A DNA stretch of 64,000 nucleotides from Hyaloscypha bicolor E (lineage: Eukaryota > Ascomycota > Leotiomycetes > Helotiales > Hyaloscyphaceae). Location of the stretch: positions 1,240,001 through 1,304,000 of the forward strand of contig NW_020194552.1 of the NCBI RefSeq assembly GCF_002865645.1. Direction: 5' to 3'. This document shows, one piece after another, positions 54,418-64,000 of this stretch (positions are counted from its first letter, which is position 1; every line of letters begins with the position of its first letter). A program made the translations under genes and the position numbers. Under the pieces are notes generated by a model, which saw nothing but the letters and a program-made list of their open reading frames with translations, was not told where the DNA came from and did not search any database.

Positions 54418-57290
54418 ATAGAAATAAAACTAGAAAAGCTATTACTTTATTACTATTAATACTAAAACTTAAACCTTAATTATATTTATTATTATTAACT
54501 AGTTTTTTCTAATTCTAATTTCTAAATTAAAAAATATATTTAAATAAAAAATTGGTTTTTTAGAAATTTTATTAATAAAAGTTTTAGATATAAAAACTTT
54601 ATAATTAATTATAAAAGAAATTATTAAAATTAATATAATTAAAAATAAATATATATTAGTATTAGATTTAAATTAATTATTTATAAAAGCTTTTAGAATA
54701 TTATAATTTTAAAGAAATAATATATAAATATATATAAGAACGATTATATTTCTAATAATACTAAAAAAAAAAAGAATTATCTATTATATTTCTTTTATTT
54801 ATAAGAATTAAATTAAAGCTATACTAAAATATTATACTAATAATTCAGGAAATTACTAAAAAACCAAATTCTTTAAAGCTTTATTAAAAGAATTTCGAGA
54901 ATATAACTAAAGAATACTTAAAATTAGCTTTAGCTTTCTTAATTAGATTATTATATAAACCTAAAATAAAGAGATTTCTTTTAAATCTTATATTAATATA
55001 TTTAATAAAATATTAAATAAGTTATTAAAAAGAAAAAAAATAAATAAAATTATTTAGTATTAAGAATTTATAAAAGAATTATCTATTTTAATAAAGAATT
55101 ATATTTTTTAAAAATATAAACTTTAAACTTATAAATATTTCTATTTATAAATATAATAAAATATATAAGAAAAAATAATATTTTATTAATATAAAAAGAA
55201 AAAATACTATTTTAATATTACTAATAATACTAATATATTTAGTTTTAAATAAGAATACTTAAATATAATAGTTTATAATATAACTTTTAAACTAAAAAAT
55301 AATTACTTTTTATTAATTTCTTTTATTATACTTTTTAAAGCTATTTTAAATATAAATAAATAAAAAATCTAGCCTATAACTAATTATATAAAACCTATTA
55401 AAAGTAATAAACTCAAAAGAAATAATATTAACTAGCTAATAAAAAATCTAGAAAAACTATTTATTATTATTATAATTTAAGAGAATTTATAAAAATAATT
55501 TAATATAATAATTATTATAATTTAAAAGAATATTTATAATCTATTTATATAATCTAATTAACTATAATAATTATAATAAATATAATAATATTAATAGTTT
55601 AATAAATATAATTCGAGTATTTAAAAAGAATATATTAGAAATTATAATAAAGAATATAGAAAATATTATAGTAATTATAATAATTAAACTAAAATAAATA
55701 AAAATCTAAATAATTATATTTTAAAAGAAATTAGTTTTAAATATAATTAGAGAATACTATTTAAATTAATATAGCTTATAATATAAATCTAGAATTAAAA
55801 GAATAAATTTAATATAGATATTATAATAAAAATATGAATAATAATATTAATTTAAAATATATTTATATTTTTTAGTTCTATTACTTATTAATAAAAGAGT
55901 TTATAAATTATAAATATATTTACTAATTTAATAAAAAATAATATAAAAAGCTATTTAAGTTTAAATAAAAAAGTTTTTTTTTTCTTTATTAATAAATACT
56001 AGTAATTTAACTAAATTATTTCTTAAATCTAAAAAAAAAAATAAGTATAATTTAAATATTTAATTTAAAAATATTTAGAAATTAATACTAAATATTTAGT
56101 TTATTAGATAAGAAAGAAAAAAAGAAACTTATTAATTAAAATTTATATATAAAAGTAAATAAGTTATATTTAAAGAATCTAAATAGTTATTTTATTTTAA
56201 ATTCTAAAATTAATAAATAATATTAAGATTTAATTATAAATAATATTTCTATTAATACTATAATAGATTTCTTATTAAAGAAAAAAGAAATAGAAATAGT
56301 TAAAAAGGTTTTCCGAAAATAAGTTAAAATAGAAAAAAAGCTATTTTATATAAAAAACTAAAAGAATATTATTTTAAGAAATAATAAATAAAGAAATAAT
56401 CTAGCTAAAAATATAAATATTAATATTTCTGGAAATAAATAAAACAAATTAGAAACTTAATATATTCTTATTTATAATAAATATAAAATTTCTAAAATTA
56501 ATAATATTCTAATATAATTATTAAAGAAAATAAGAATACTTATTAATATATTAAAAATACTAGATTTAGTTATTATATTTTAGAACTAATAAATTAAAAA
56601 TAATATTTTCGATTTTATTATTTTATAAATAAAAAATCTTATTTTTTATTTTATTATCTTATAAATAAAAAATATTATTAAATTAAATATAGTTAAATAT
56701 ATTAGAAAATCTATAAAACTAGTAATTATGGTTTATATAATAAATAGAATATTTAAGAAATTAGAAATACTAGCTTAAATATCTAATATTAATAGAATTA
56801 TTTAATTTAAAAATAATAGTATTAATATTCGAATATTACTAGCTTATAAATATATTATATAATCTTTATATCTTTAATTTATATTTTAAGAATCTTAAAA
56901 GAGTATTAAATATAAAGAAATAATTAATACTAGAACTAAAGTTAATATTTTTCCGAAAAAGATTTTTAGAAATATTAATAAAATAATATATAATACTATA
57001 GATTATTAAATATTTACTATTACTAGAATAGAATTTGAATTTATAAAAATAGTAAAACTTAAAACTAAAGTTATAAATAAAATAAAATATAAAAAAAAAA
57101 ATTTCTAATTAAAAAAGCTTTAAGAATTCTATTTACTTAATTATTTTTAATAAAAATAAAAATAAAAATTATATATAGAAATAATAGTTTATAAAATAAA
57201 AGATTTACTAATTCTAAAAATAACTAAAATATTTATATTATTATAATTATTTTGTTTTTAAAAAATATTAGAAAATAAAAAAAAGTAATA
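54418..57290. other. Heavily RIP-degraded background
   Basis: No LTR pair identified. Around 55458-55560 the motif TTATTATAATTTAA-AGAAT occurs twice, which could be a destroyed pair of gag zinc knuckles on the plus strand, so an older retroelement may underlie this stretch. Nothing else is supportable. Confidence 0.4.
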
Positions 57291-57546
57291 GTTTAAGAAT
57301 ATTAAGTTCTTAAAGTTAAAGATTATAAGCTTTTAAATAAAAGTCTCTATTATTTGTTTTTATTTACCTAATAAATACTTCTAGTCTATAAAATAACTTA
57401 ATAATTATTTGCTTACTATTTCGGGCTTTTAGATAAATAGAACTAAAGTTAACTTATATCTTTTCTATAAGATATAAATATAAATAAGTTAGAATATAAT
57501 ATAATATCCGGATCTTATAAGAAAATACCTTTATTTTAAGAATCTA

Positions 57547-57976
57547 AAGCAGTTATAATTCAATTATAAAAGAAGAGTTTTAAGCTAAGGAAAGGCCTTG
57601 TTTTTATTTGAATTAATATAATTAAAGCTTGAATTATAAGACTTGAATTTTAGTAAAAAATAGAAAAATAGAAATTAATATTATATAATTAATAGAATTA
57701 TAGGAAATTGAAAGTAAAATATAAAGTAGCTAAAAAGCAATTATAAAAGAAGTATCTTAACTCAAATAGAAACATTATTACTATTATATAAGTAATATAA
57801 TTAAAACTTAAATTATAATACTTAAAGCTTAATAAAGAAATTATACTATTTATAGAATTAGTAAAAAGTATAATAAGCTATAAAGCAGTTATAACTCAGT
57901 TATAAGAAAAGAGTTTTAAGCTAAGAAAAGGCTTTGTTTTTATATAAATTAATATAATTAAAGCTTAAACTATAAT
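57547..57976 (+). repeat. Three degenerate direct repeats (~90 bp)
   Basis: Copies start near 57547, 57733 and 57882. The first and third share AAAGCAGTTATAA, AGAGTTTTAAGCTAAG and AATTAATATAATTAAAGCTT in the same order; the middle copy is more diverged. Spacing is irregular (186 and 149 bp). No partner elsewhere in the window. Confidence 0.65.
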
Positions 57977-59270
57977 CTATAAACTATAATTCTATAACTA
58001 TAAAGAAATTATATAAAGATAGAGCTTTAGAATATAATCTTTTCTAAGTTACTACTATAATAAGAAATAATTATATAAGAAGTAATATATAATATAATAT
58101 ATAAATAAAATATAGAATTAAAGAATAAAGATTAGTTAATTTTCTAAAAATAAGAAAGAAAAGTAAAATAATTTATAGAAACCGAATATCTATAGTTATA
58201 TAACTATATATAACTATAAGAGAAAAATCCCTATTATAGTACTAAATAGAGCTATTTAGCTAAATAAAAAATTATTAGATAATATAGTAATTAGGCTCTA
58301 AAAAGATCTTTTTAATAATAAAACTAGATATAGAATAATTAAGTAAATAGTAATTAGTATTTAGATAGCTTATAAATATAACTAGTCTTATAACTTAATA
58401 AATAATAAATATTAAAATTACTAAAGAACTAATTAATTAACTATTTCTTAATTATATCCGGAAGTAATACTTTCTAGTACCTTTTAATTATATTAATAAT
58501 TAAAAAATTAATAAATAAGTATTTATAAATAAAATAGTAAAAAAGATTTTGGAAAAGTTATATAAAACATTCTTCTATACTAATCTAATAAAAATCCTAT
58601 ATCTATTTAGTAGTATTTTAATTAAAGTACTAATTACTAGAGTAATATCTTTTCTAGTTTCTATTAAGATATAAAAGATATAAGCTTACTCGAGAGAATT
58701 AGCTAGAATAGAGCCTATAATACTACTGCTTATAATAATAACTTTAAAATCAGGCTTTTTCTTTTCAGAAAAGATAAGTTTACTATTTATTTTAAAAAGA
58801 GATAATAGGAAATAAAGTATTCTAGTTAATATTTAAATAAAGAGATAAAAGTAAAGAAAGAGGTTTATATATTATTATTCGAGACCTAGTATTAGTAATA
58901 ACTTGCTATAATAATAAGGCTAATATATAAGGATTAATTCTTAATTTAAAACTTTGCTATAAAAATAAATGTTAGTATTAGATAGGGCTGGGATATAAAT
59001 AGGCAGAAATAGCCTATAGATCTATATCTCGTCTCCGTATATTTACTACTCGGTTTTAGCTACTAATTAGCTAATATTTCTGATATTAGCTTAATTAATA
59101 TTGCAATAGGGAGTAATTAGAGTATATTTGCAAGAGAAGCTTGAGAATTAGTATTAGAAGGAGTTTTAACCTTATTGAGTATTATTAAGGGGAGAAAGGA
59201 AAATAGATTAATTAGAAAGAGAAGTACAATTTGGCGGTATCAGGCTGAGAAGAGACTTTGTATAGCAATT
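57977..59270. other. RIP-degraded edge of the AT-rich island
   Basis: AT-rich with gradually rising GC toward 59000-59270, no recognised gene. The last strongly TpA-rich text is around 59250, after which CpA and TpG are common. Confidence 0.5.
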
Positions 59271-60228
59271 AAATTCTGATGTCACCTACCACCTAAACTC
59301 GACTTTTATATCTCTTCAAGTGTCGTATACCCCGTATACCCCATAGGCTACCTTTCCGGCGACCGCTCCACTTTACCCCAGCTTCACTTCCAAGTCACTT
59401 TACCCCAATTTATTCACGCTAACCGGAAGCACCAATGCACTTCCTCCAGCTCTGTAACTCTTCGGCGTGGCCTTCCATCAGCTTCAATGCCAATTCACAT
59501 CTCGCCTCATTCTCCTCGCCTCCTTTTCCACTCATTATGAAAGCTACCACTAGCCGAGCTCACAACAACACTTGACTGGTACAATGCCGATCCCGAAAAA
59601 ACCAAACCGAGCTGACGCTTTGCTTTTGATATTCGGATGGAGTAAACTCCCCGTTGCAGGCTCACTACCAAGTGTAAGCAATGTCGCTCGTCTGTCGAAG
59701 TCCATACCAATGACATTGCTACCGCTGCGCCGGTAAGGTTGCTACCCCTGCCACTTATGTCTTTCATGTGCTTGAAAGTAGGGCGGGTACGGAAGGAAAC
59801 TGTGAGGGTATTCGTTGAATCGTATCGTGGTCTTTGCGCCTTCGGCAAGGTTTCTGTATTTGATACCTCGGTCGGGCTTCCCGAGTTGAGTTGGGCGCAG
59901 CAGTGCTGAACCATGTACAACGAACAATTGCAGAATCGCATATACTAGCTACCAGGGAGGTAAATCTCTTCACAAGCCTCGGCCCATCATCCTTCCATGG
60001 CCGCTGAGAGAAGAGTGTCGGGAACAATGCGACATATTTGAAATATTACCAGTGTGGCAATCTTGTGATACGCAAAATTGATATTGAAATAAAGTACACA
60101 TCGGACTTGGTAAAATAATATATATATTGACGTTATATCCTGAGATCAACGACCACTGGGCCTTCGCTCGTCCAACACTACCACAAATCGCCTACAACGA
60201 ACTCACCACTTCATGTCTTACCATCTCA
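59271..60228. other. Normal-composition intergenic DNA
   Basis: No supported gene. Short direct repeats occur at 59325-59342 (GTATACCCC twice in tandem) and 59369-59380 / 59396-59407 (CACTTTACCCCA twice). A minus-strand open frame of 144 codons (59507-59941) and overlapping shorter ones exist, but the overlap in several frames and the lack of any familiar motif argue against them. The downstream region of the pseudogene at 60229 lies here. Confidence 0.5.
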
Positions 60229-60742
60229 TCAGGGCAACAAATCAAAATCATGGTCATGTTGCCCCTGCAAATAATCATACCCATCCAGCACACATTCCAC
60301 ACACGGCACCAAATGCCCCCACTCAATCTTCCCCTTCACACTCTCTTGCAGCAAAATCTTTCGCTCAGTCCTATACCAGCCAGAGAAATGTATGGAAACG
60401 AGCATGACTCTCGGTTCCTCCATCTGATTCGGCATTCCCGCATACCATAGCCTCAAATCCCTTATAATCAACGCTCCTTTCGGAATCGTAGGTTGTACGG
60501 TGGGTAGTGGAGAGGGCGTAGAGATGCTTTGCTTCGGGGACCATGCGCGAGTTGAGGATGTCGAGGTCGGATGTTGGGATCGCGTTAGAGAGAAGAGGTA
60601 TGCCATCACGATGGAGTGCTTCGAGGGCTGCTTGAAGGTGGCGGGGAGCGAGGGTTTTGGTTGAGAGTTCTTCTGGAGAGAGGGTAATAGAGGTTATGGA
60701 CGAGGTGCGAGGTGAAGTCTGAGCTGCTCGTGTCGAGACCAT
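60229..60742 (-). pseudogene. Phytanoyl-CoA dioxygenase (PhyH)-like gene with internal deletion
   Basis: The N-terminal part (60742 to about 60510) reads LAPRHLQAALEALHRDGIPL and SDLDILNSRM, the usual start of fungal PhyH-like Fe(II)/2-oxoglutarate oxygenases. The C-terminal part, in another frame (about 60500 to stop 60229-60231), reads PTIPKGALIIRDLRLWYAGM, GWYRTERKILL and YDYLQGQHDHDFDLLP, the family's end. The two halves meet at 60490-60510 with the central ~150 residues, including the H-x-D metal motif, missing and the frame shifted. In addition, the W-H-AG histidine is Tyr (CAT to TAT, a RIP-type change). It cannot bind iron. The family assignment is from recalled family pattern; I am confident of the family but not of a substrate. 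Confidence 0.8.
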
Positions 60743-61792
60743 TGTTTCTGCTGTTGAGTTCGAAATTTCCCTTGGGGAAATAGAGATTGGGACAGCATTT
60801 GTACCTGGAGAGGGGTTTTATGCCTCCTCCCACCCTTTAGTCCTTTACCCCATCTTGGTTGCTGTCGAATGATTGTTGTTGTAAGTTGGTAGCTTGGAGA
60901 AGCATATCTTGACCGGATAATCCTAACCGGAAGGAATGTTTTGTCGGAAGGACGACTCTTTCGTTAACCCAACCCCTTCTCCTCTTTCACCCTCAAAAAG
61001 GTCAAATTGATCGTGATCTGCTCCATGGTCGAACATTCCGGCGATGTTCAGCATCACCGACCACTTTCCCGGCCGAGAACGACACGCAAGTATCGGACGT
61101 GACAACTGCTCTCCTTCTGAGCACCAGCAGAGCCTCAAGTGGGAGTGTACCCTTTGTAGACTGGCGATGTATTTCGCGGGCGGCCCTGGAGGAGTGCGGT
61201 GATGACAAAGAGGCTCAAGTGAAATCCGCCGTTCTTCTGTCGCTATTGTGGTGCATGACCGTCCGCCATCTCATGTCAGTCACGTACGCTGAGACTTTTC
61301 ATCTGATTTATTCCCCTGTGCGGCCCTCTCCGAAGGTTCACAGGGGTCACGTAGCCAGACGGGCCTCAAAGTCGTTCGAACTGAAGATGTGTTGATCCCA
61401 GAAGTTCTCGAAGGTCCGTGAAAGGACTCGGAAGCAAGACTCCAGCATCTTCCACAATACTAGTAGCTTGTCTTTCCATTATTGGCATTTTTCAAAATGC
61501 CGGTAAGGCTGCCTTATGCTCATACCGCTCAATCAAGACATTGCGGTCTGACATGTCATTCACAACAGCAATCAAAGAGTTGTGGAGGCTAAGGATTAAT
61601 TGTGGAGGCTGGGGCTGTCAGCTTAGCGTCACCAAATGAACCTTCTGCATGGCGCTACAAAAGAAATTTGCCGAGCATGTGGCCCGCCTCAACCTGTGCC
61701 GAACTGTCTGATAGCGGGATGTCCCTTATTCTTTTGGAAGCTTTACGTTTGATCCGGTAAACTTCATCCCGGTCACTCTTGATGTGACCGTG
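60743..61792. other. Intergenic region upstream of the large plus-strand gene
   Basis: Normal composition. Open frames on both strands (for example plus 61099-61395, beginning with GTG, and minus 60923-61138) overlap each other and show no recognisable motif, so I do not call them. It holds the divergent upstream regions of the PhyH-like pseudogene and the 61793 gene. The reading frame of the latter is open from 61715, preceded by CTGATAG that could serve as a splice acceptor for an upstream exon. Confidence 0.4.
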
Positions 61793-64000
61793 ATGTCGCA
61801 TCAAGACTTTGCGGCAATATGGTTAACTCTGCAAGGCCGCCTGGATATCGACAACATTGTGCAAGAGCTGACCGGTCGCTACTTCCTCGAGTCCTCTAAG
61901 CAGAAATCAGACCCTACCTTATATCGTGCGACATCGTTTGCGCATGTCGTCGCGCTCAGAGCCATCTTCGATTTACAACGAACTTATCTTCAGTCATCAA
62001 ACCCAAGCTTTGAAACTAAGTCGTCGATACTAGACCCTAGAATCCTATTTTCAACCCTTTCGCATCTACTCGAAATCAAAACCTCGGCCTTCTCTGCACA
62101 AGATGGTTTGCCTGACCATGAAGCGTATTGTGGTTTCATCGGTCAGACCCAACTCTCAGGACTTCGTGCCTTGCTACTTCAGAGCGCGCACATTACTGGA
62201 CGAGACTATGAAGATTTCACCTTGAGGCTTTCCAAAGCATGGAACCGCGAAACACTTCGTGGAGTAGATTTATTTGTTGATCTTCTCTGTCGGCAGATCC
62301 TTTCGGAGCTTTGCAATGGGCCGAAGGAAAGCCACCGACAGTACTGTAAGCCGGCCTGCGGTCTGGTAAATTTTCAGGACTTTGATCGCGGACTTGTAAG
62401 TGACCAGGACACATTCCTACAGCCCGAATCTAACATACATAGTGTCCCATTGAAGACCATGACAATACGCTGATGAACGCTGTCCAAAATGCCTCGTCCG
62501 CATCACCAATGTCTGCAGATTGGTTTCTGTGCGCACTGGTGCTCTATGACACCATGTGGAGTACTGTTGCAGCTATGATTCAATTATGTATAGATTCGCA
62601 GGGCCCGAAAGACCCCAATCACTGGTCTTTCGACGCGGCTCGCCTTACACTTGTGCCTCGTTTCAAGATCTTAGATCAAATATATCGACATTCAAAATTC
62701 CCAACCACACCCCAAACTTTGGAGTGGGCGCAAGAGCAAACGAAATCACTCATCTGCTCCGGGCTCCACCCTTCTTGTTTTGGCCCTGAATGCACTTGCC
62801 TGGGCGATAATATGACAGGTATACAACATCTGGTAAGGTTTCCAATCTACATATGTATTCCGTGCTAACCGTCTCTGTTAAGTGGAAACAACATATCAGC
62901 CAGCAGGCACGCAATGCCATAGACCAGCATTTGTCGCACAATCAGTATCTGGAGGTCGAACCCTCTTTGAAAGAGTTTCAGGCAATTTTGGAGGAGCGCC
63001 ATAGTACACTTCCTGTTTTTGCCACAGAGATAAAACATATATCGCAAAAGATCAGTGATGATATACAAGATTGGTATCCAAAACCTCCGCGTGGATCTGC
63101 AAGCAACAAACACACTCCTCCTGACGATGTCTTTCTAATGGGTTGTCCCGAACTTCATCCGATCCCTGGAAAGGATCTTCTCCGAAGTCTCAAGGACCAT
63201 TCGTTCGAAGGGCCGCAGCCAGCAAATTTATCATTGGTACACCCACACTAATACTCGTTCATCCTGCACCCAGCTAACATAAGTAGGCTGAAATTCGCCT
63301 GCTGAAGGATTTCCCAGCGAACATTACTTGCAACCAGTGTGCATGGACTTCCAGCACTATTTCTGCTCGTAAGGTAGAGCCTTTGTCGAAATTATCCGAA
63401 TACATACAGGAGAAGTTGCGATCACAACGCAAAATTGCCAAGTCGAGGATCGATCGGCTGTCGAGCGCTTCAAACCTATCAACATTGCCGTCTCATCCCG
63501 AAATACTTCCCCTCCGCTGCAAGGGTGCGACTCCACGATCACAGATTGTTACGACCGAAGTGGTACAGACGACCCCAATAAATACTGGAGCACAAAATCT
63601 TCGACCTATGGTAGACGTCGGCCGACCTACCAATGAGCAACCCAACCGATTCTCAACGGGCCCTCGATCTCCTCCGAGAGCTGTCAATGAGGGTAGGATG
63701 AGTACAAAGAGCCCAAGTCTTCGCAAACCTCTTTCCATAGCAAGTACATACATCGGGTCCACGAGCAGCCCCCTTACTCAAGCCAGTACCATGTCGCGTT
63801 CTTCTTCCAGATCCGACTCCAGACAGGGCTTCAGTCCACTTCCATTCCCATCGCAAGCCGAGTGCACAACTCTGCCCGAGGTAGTAGAACCCCCAGACCC
63901 GTTCAGATTACAGAGTCCAAAGTCTGTACGGTCTTCAGATGCTGCTTCCACGCAATCGTATCAGTCACCCAAATATCAAGAGCGAAAACCATGGTCGATC
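61793..64000 (+). CDS. Large multi-exon protein of unknown function (3' end outside window)
   Basis: Four exons: 61793-62395, 62443-62832, 62883-63236 and 63287 to beyond 64000 (201, 130, 118 and at least 238 codons), all junctions in phase 0. The ATG at 61793 was chosen as the first ATG in the open frame, but an earlier exon is possible. Residues 1-450 look like an alpha-helical globular region. Exon 2 ends with a Cys-rich stretch (CSGLHPSCFGPECTC) and exon 4 opens with ITCNQCAW, so a metal-binding feature is conceivable. From about residue 500 the chain becomes Ser/Thr/Pro-rich and low in hydrophobics (MSRSSSRSDSRQG), probably a disordered linker to a further domain off the edge. I do not recognise the family. 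Coding is supported by three clean short introns and GC-normal composition. Confidence 0.8.
62396..62442 (+). other. Intron 1 (47 bp)
   Basis: Donor GTAAGT, branch-type TCTAACAT and acceptor CATAG; removal joins frame 2 to frame 1 without a stop (…DRGL then CPIEDHDN). Confidence 0.85.
62833..62882 (+). other. Intron 2 (50 bp)
   Basis: Donor GTAAGG, branch-type GCTAACC and acceptor GTTAAG; joins TGIQHL to WKQHIS in phase 0. Confidence 0.85.
63237..63286 (+). other. Intron 3 (50 bp)
   Basis: Donor GTACAC (weaker), branch-type GCTAACA and acceptor AGTAG; joins PANLSL to AEIRLL. An alternative acceptor three bases earlier would add one codon position that reads as a stop, so the TAG acceptor is preferred. 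Confidence 0.75.

Noticed and set aside
1..59270. Mitochondrial insertion or bacterial AT-rich origin
   Set aside because: The composition is explained by RIP acting on identifiable LTR and Tc1 elements; no mitochondrial gene text seen.
59507..59941. 144-codon minus-strand open frame
   Set aside because: Overlaps two other minus frames, has no familiar motif and no sign of splicing; not enough to call a gene.
60127..60450. Plus-strand open frames of 107 and 64 codons
   Set aside because: Antisense to the conserved C-terminal half of the PhyH-like pseudogene.
61099..61395. 98-codon plus-strand open frame
   Set aside because: Begins with GTG, overlapped by a minus frame, and no recognisable domain.

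Overview
The window is filamentous-fungal (Pezizomycotina-type) genomic DNA. From 1 to about 59,270 it is one AT-rich block of dead transposons. TpA is everywhere while CpA and TpG are scarce, and broken reading frames are interrupted almost only by TAA/TAG standing where CAA, CAG or TGG codons belong. That is the signature of repeat-induced point mutation (RIP, C-to-T in CpA on both strands). Lines counted by eye: 4921-4980 has 9 G+C of 60, 17461-17520 has 17 of 60, and the gene-bearing 62041-62100 has 26 of 60. Introns of 47-50 bp with CTAAC-type branch sites in the right-hand gene also fit an ascomycete. The genus cannot be named from sequence alone.

Layout: 1-4150, unclassified element D cut by the window edge, inserted in a Ty1/Copia element C1 (4153-15519), which is also split by Ty3/Gypsy element A1 (5071-11778). 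Gypsy A2 (15765-28691) has a second Gypsy family, B (15898-22024), nested inside one of its LTRs, plus a ~171 bp insertion at 23235. A Tc1/mariner element lies at 30752-32078. Copia C2 (32715-39208) is complete with both LTRs. Gypsy A3 (39951-54417) contains a third Gypsy family, E (40903-48729). 54418-59270 is RIP-degraded background. For six LTR elements (A1, A2, A3, B, C2, E) I could place both LTR ends and read matching 5-bp target-site duplications. All five Gypsy copies run on the minus strand and both Copia copies on the plus strand.

At about 59,270 composition switches abruptly to ordinary genic DNA. This 4.7 kb tail holds a phytanoyl-CoA-dioxygenase-like pseudogene on the minus strand with an internal deletion, and the first four exons of a large unrecognised plus-strand gene running off the right edge. 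No live transposase or reverse transcriptase ORF remains. The region reads as an AT-rich heterochromatic island built by nested insertion and mutated in successive rounds, with inner elements less degraded than their hosts. I found no tRNA, rRNA, telomere repeat or CRISPR array.
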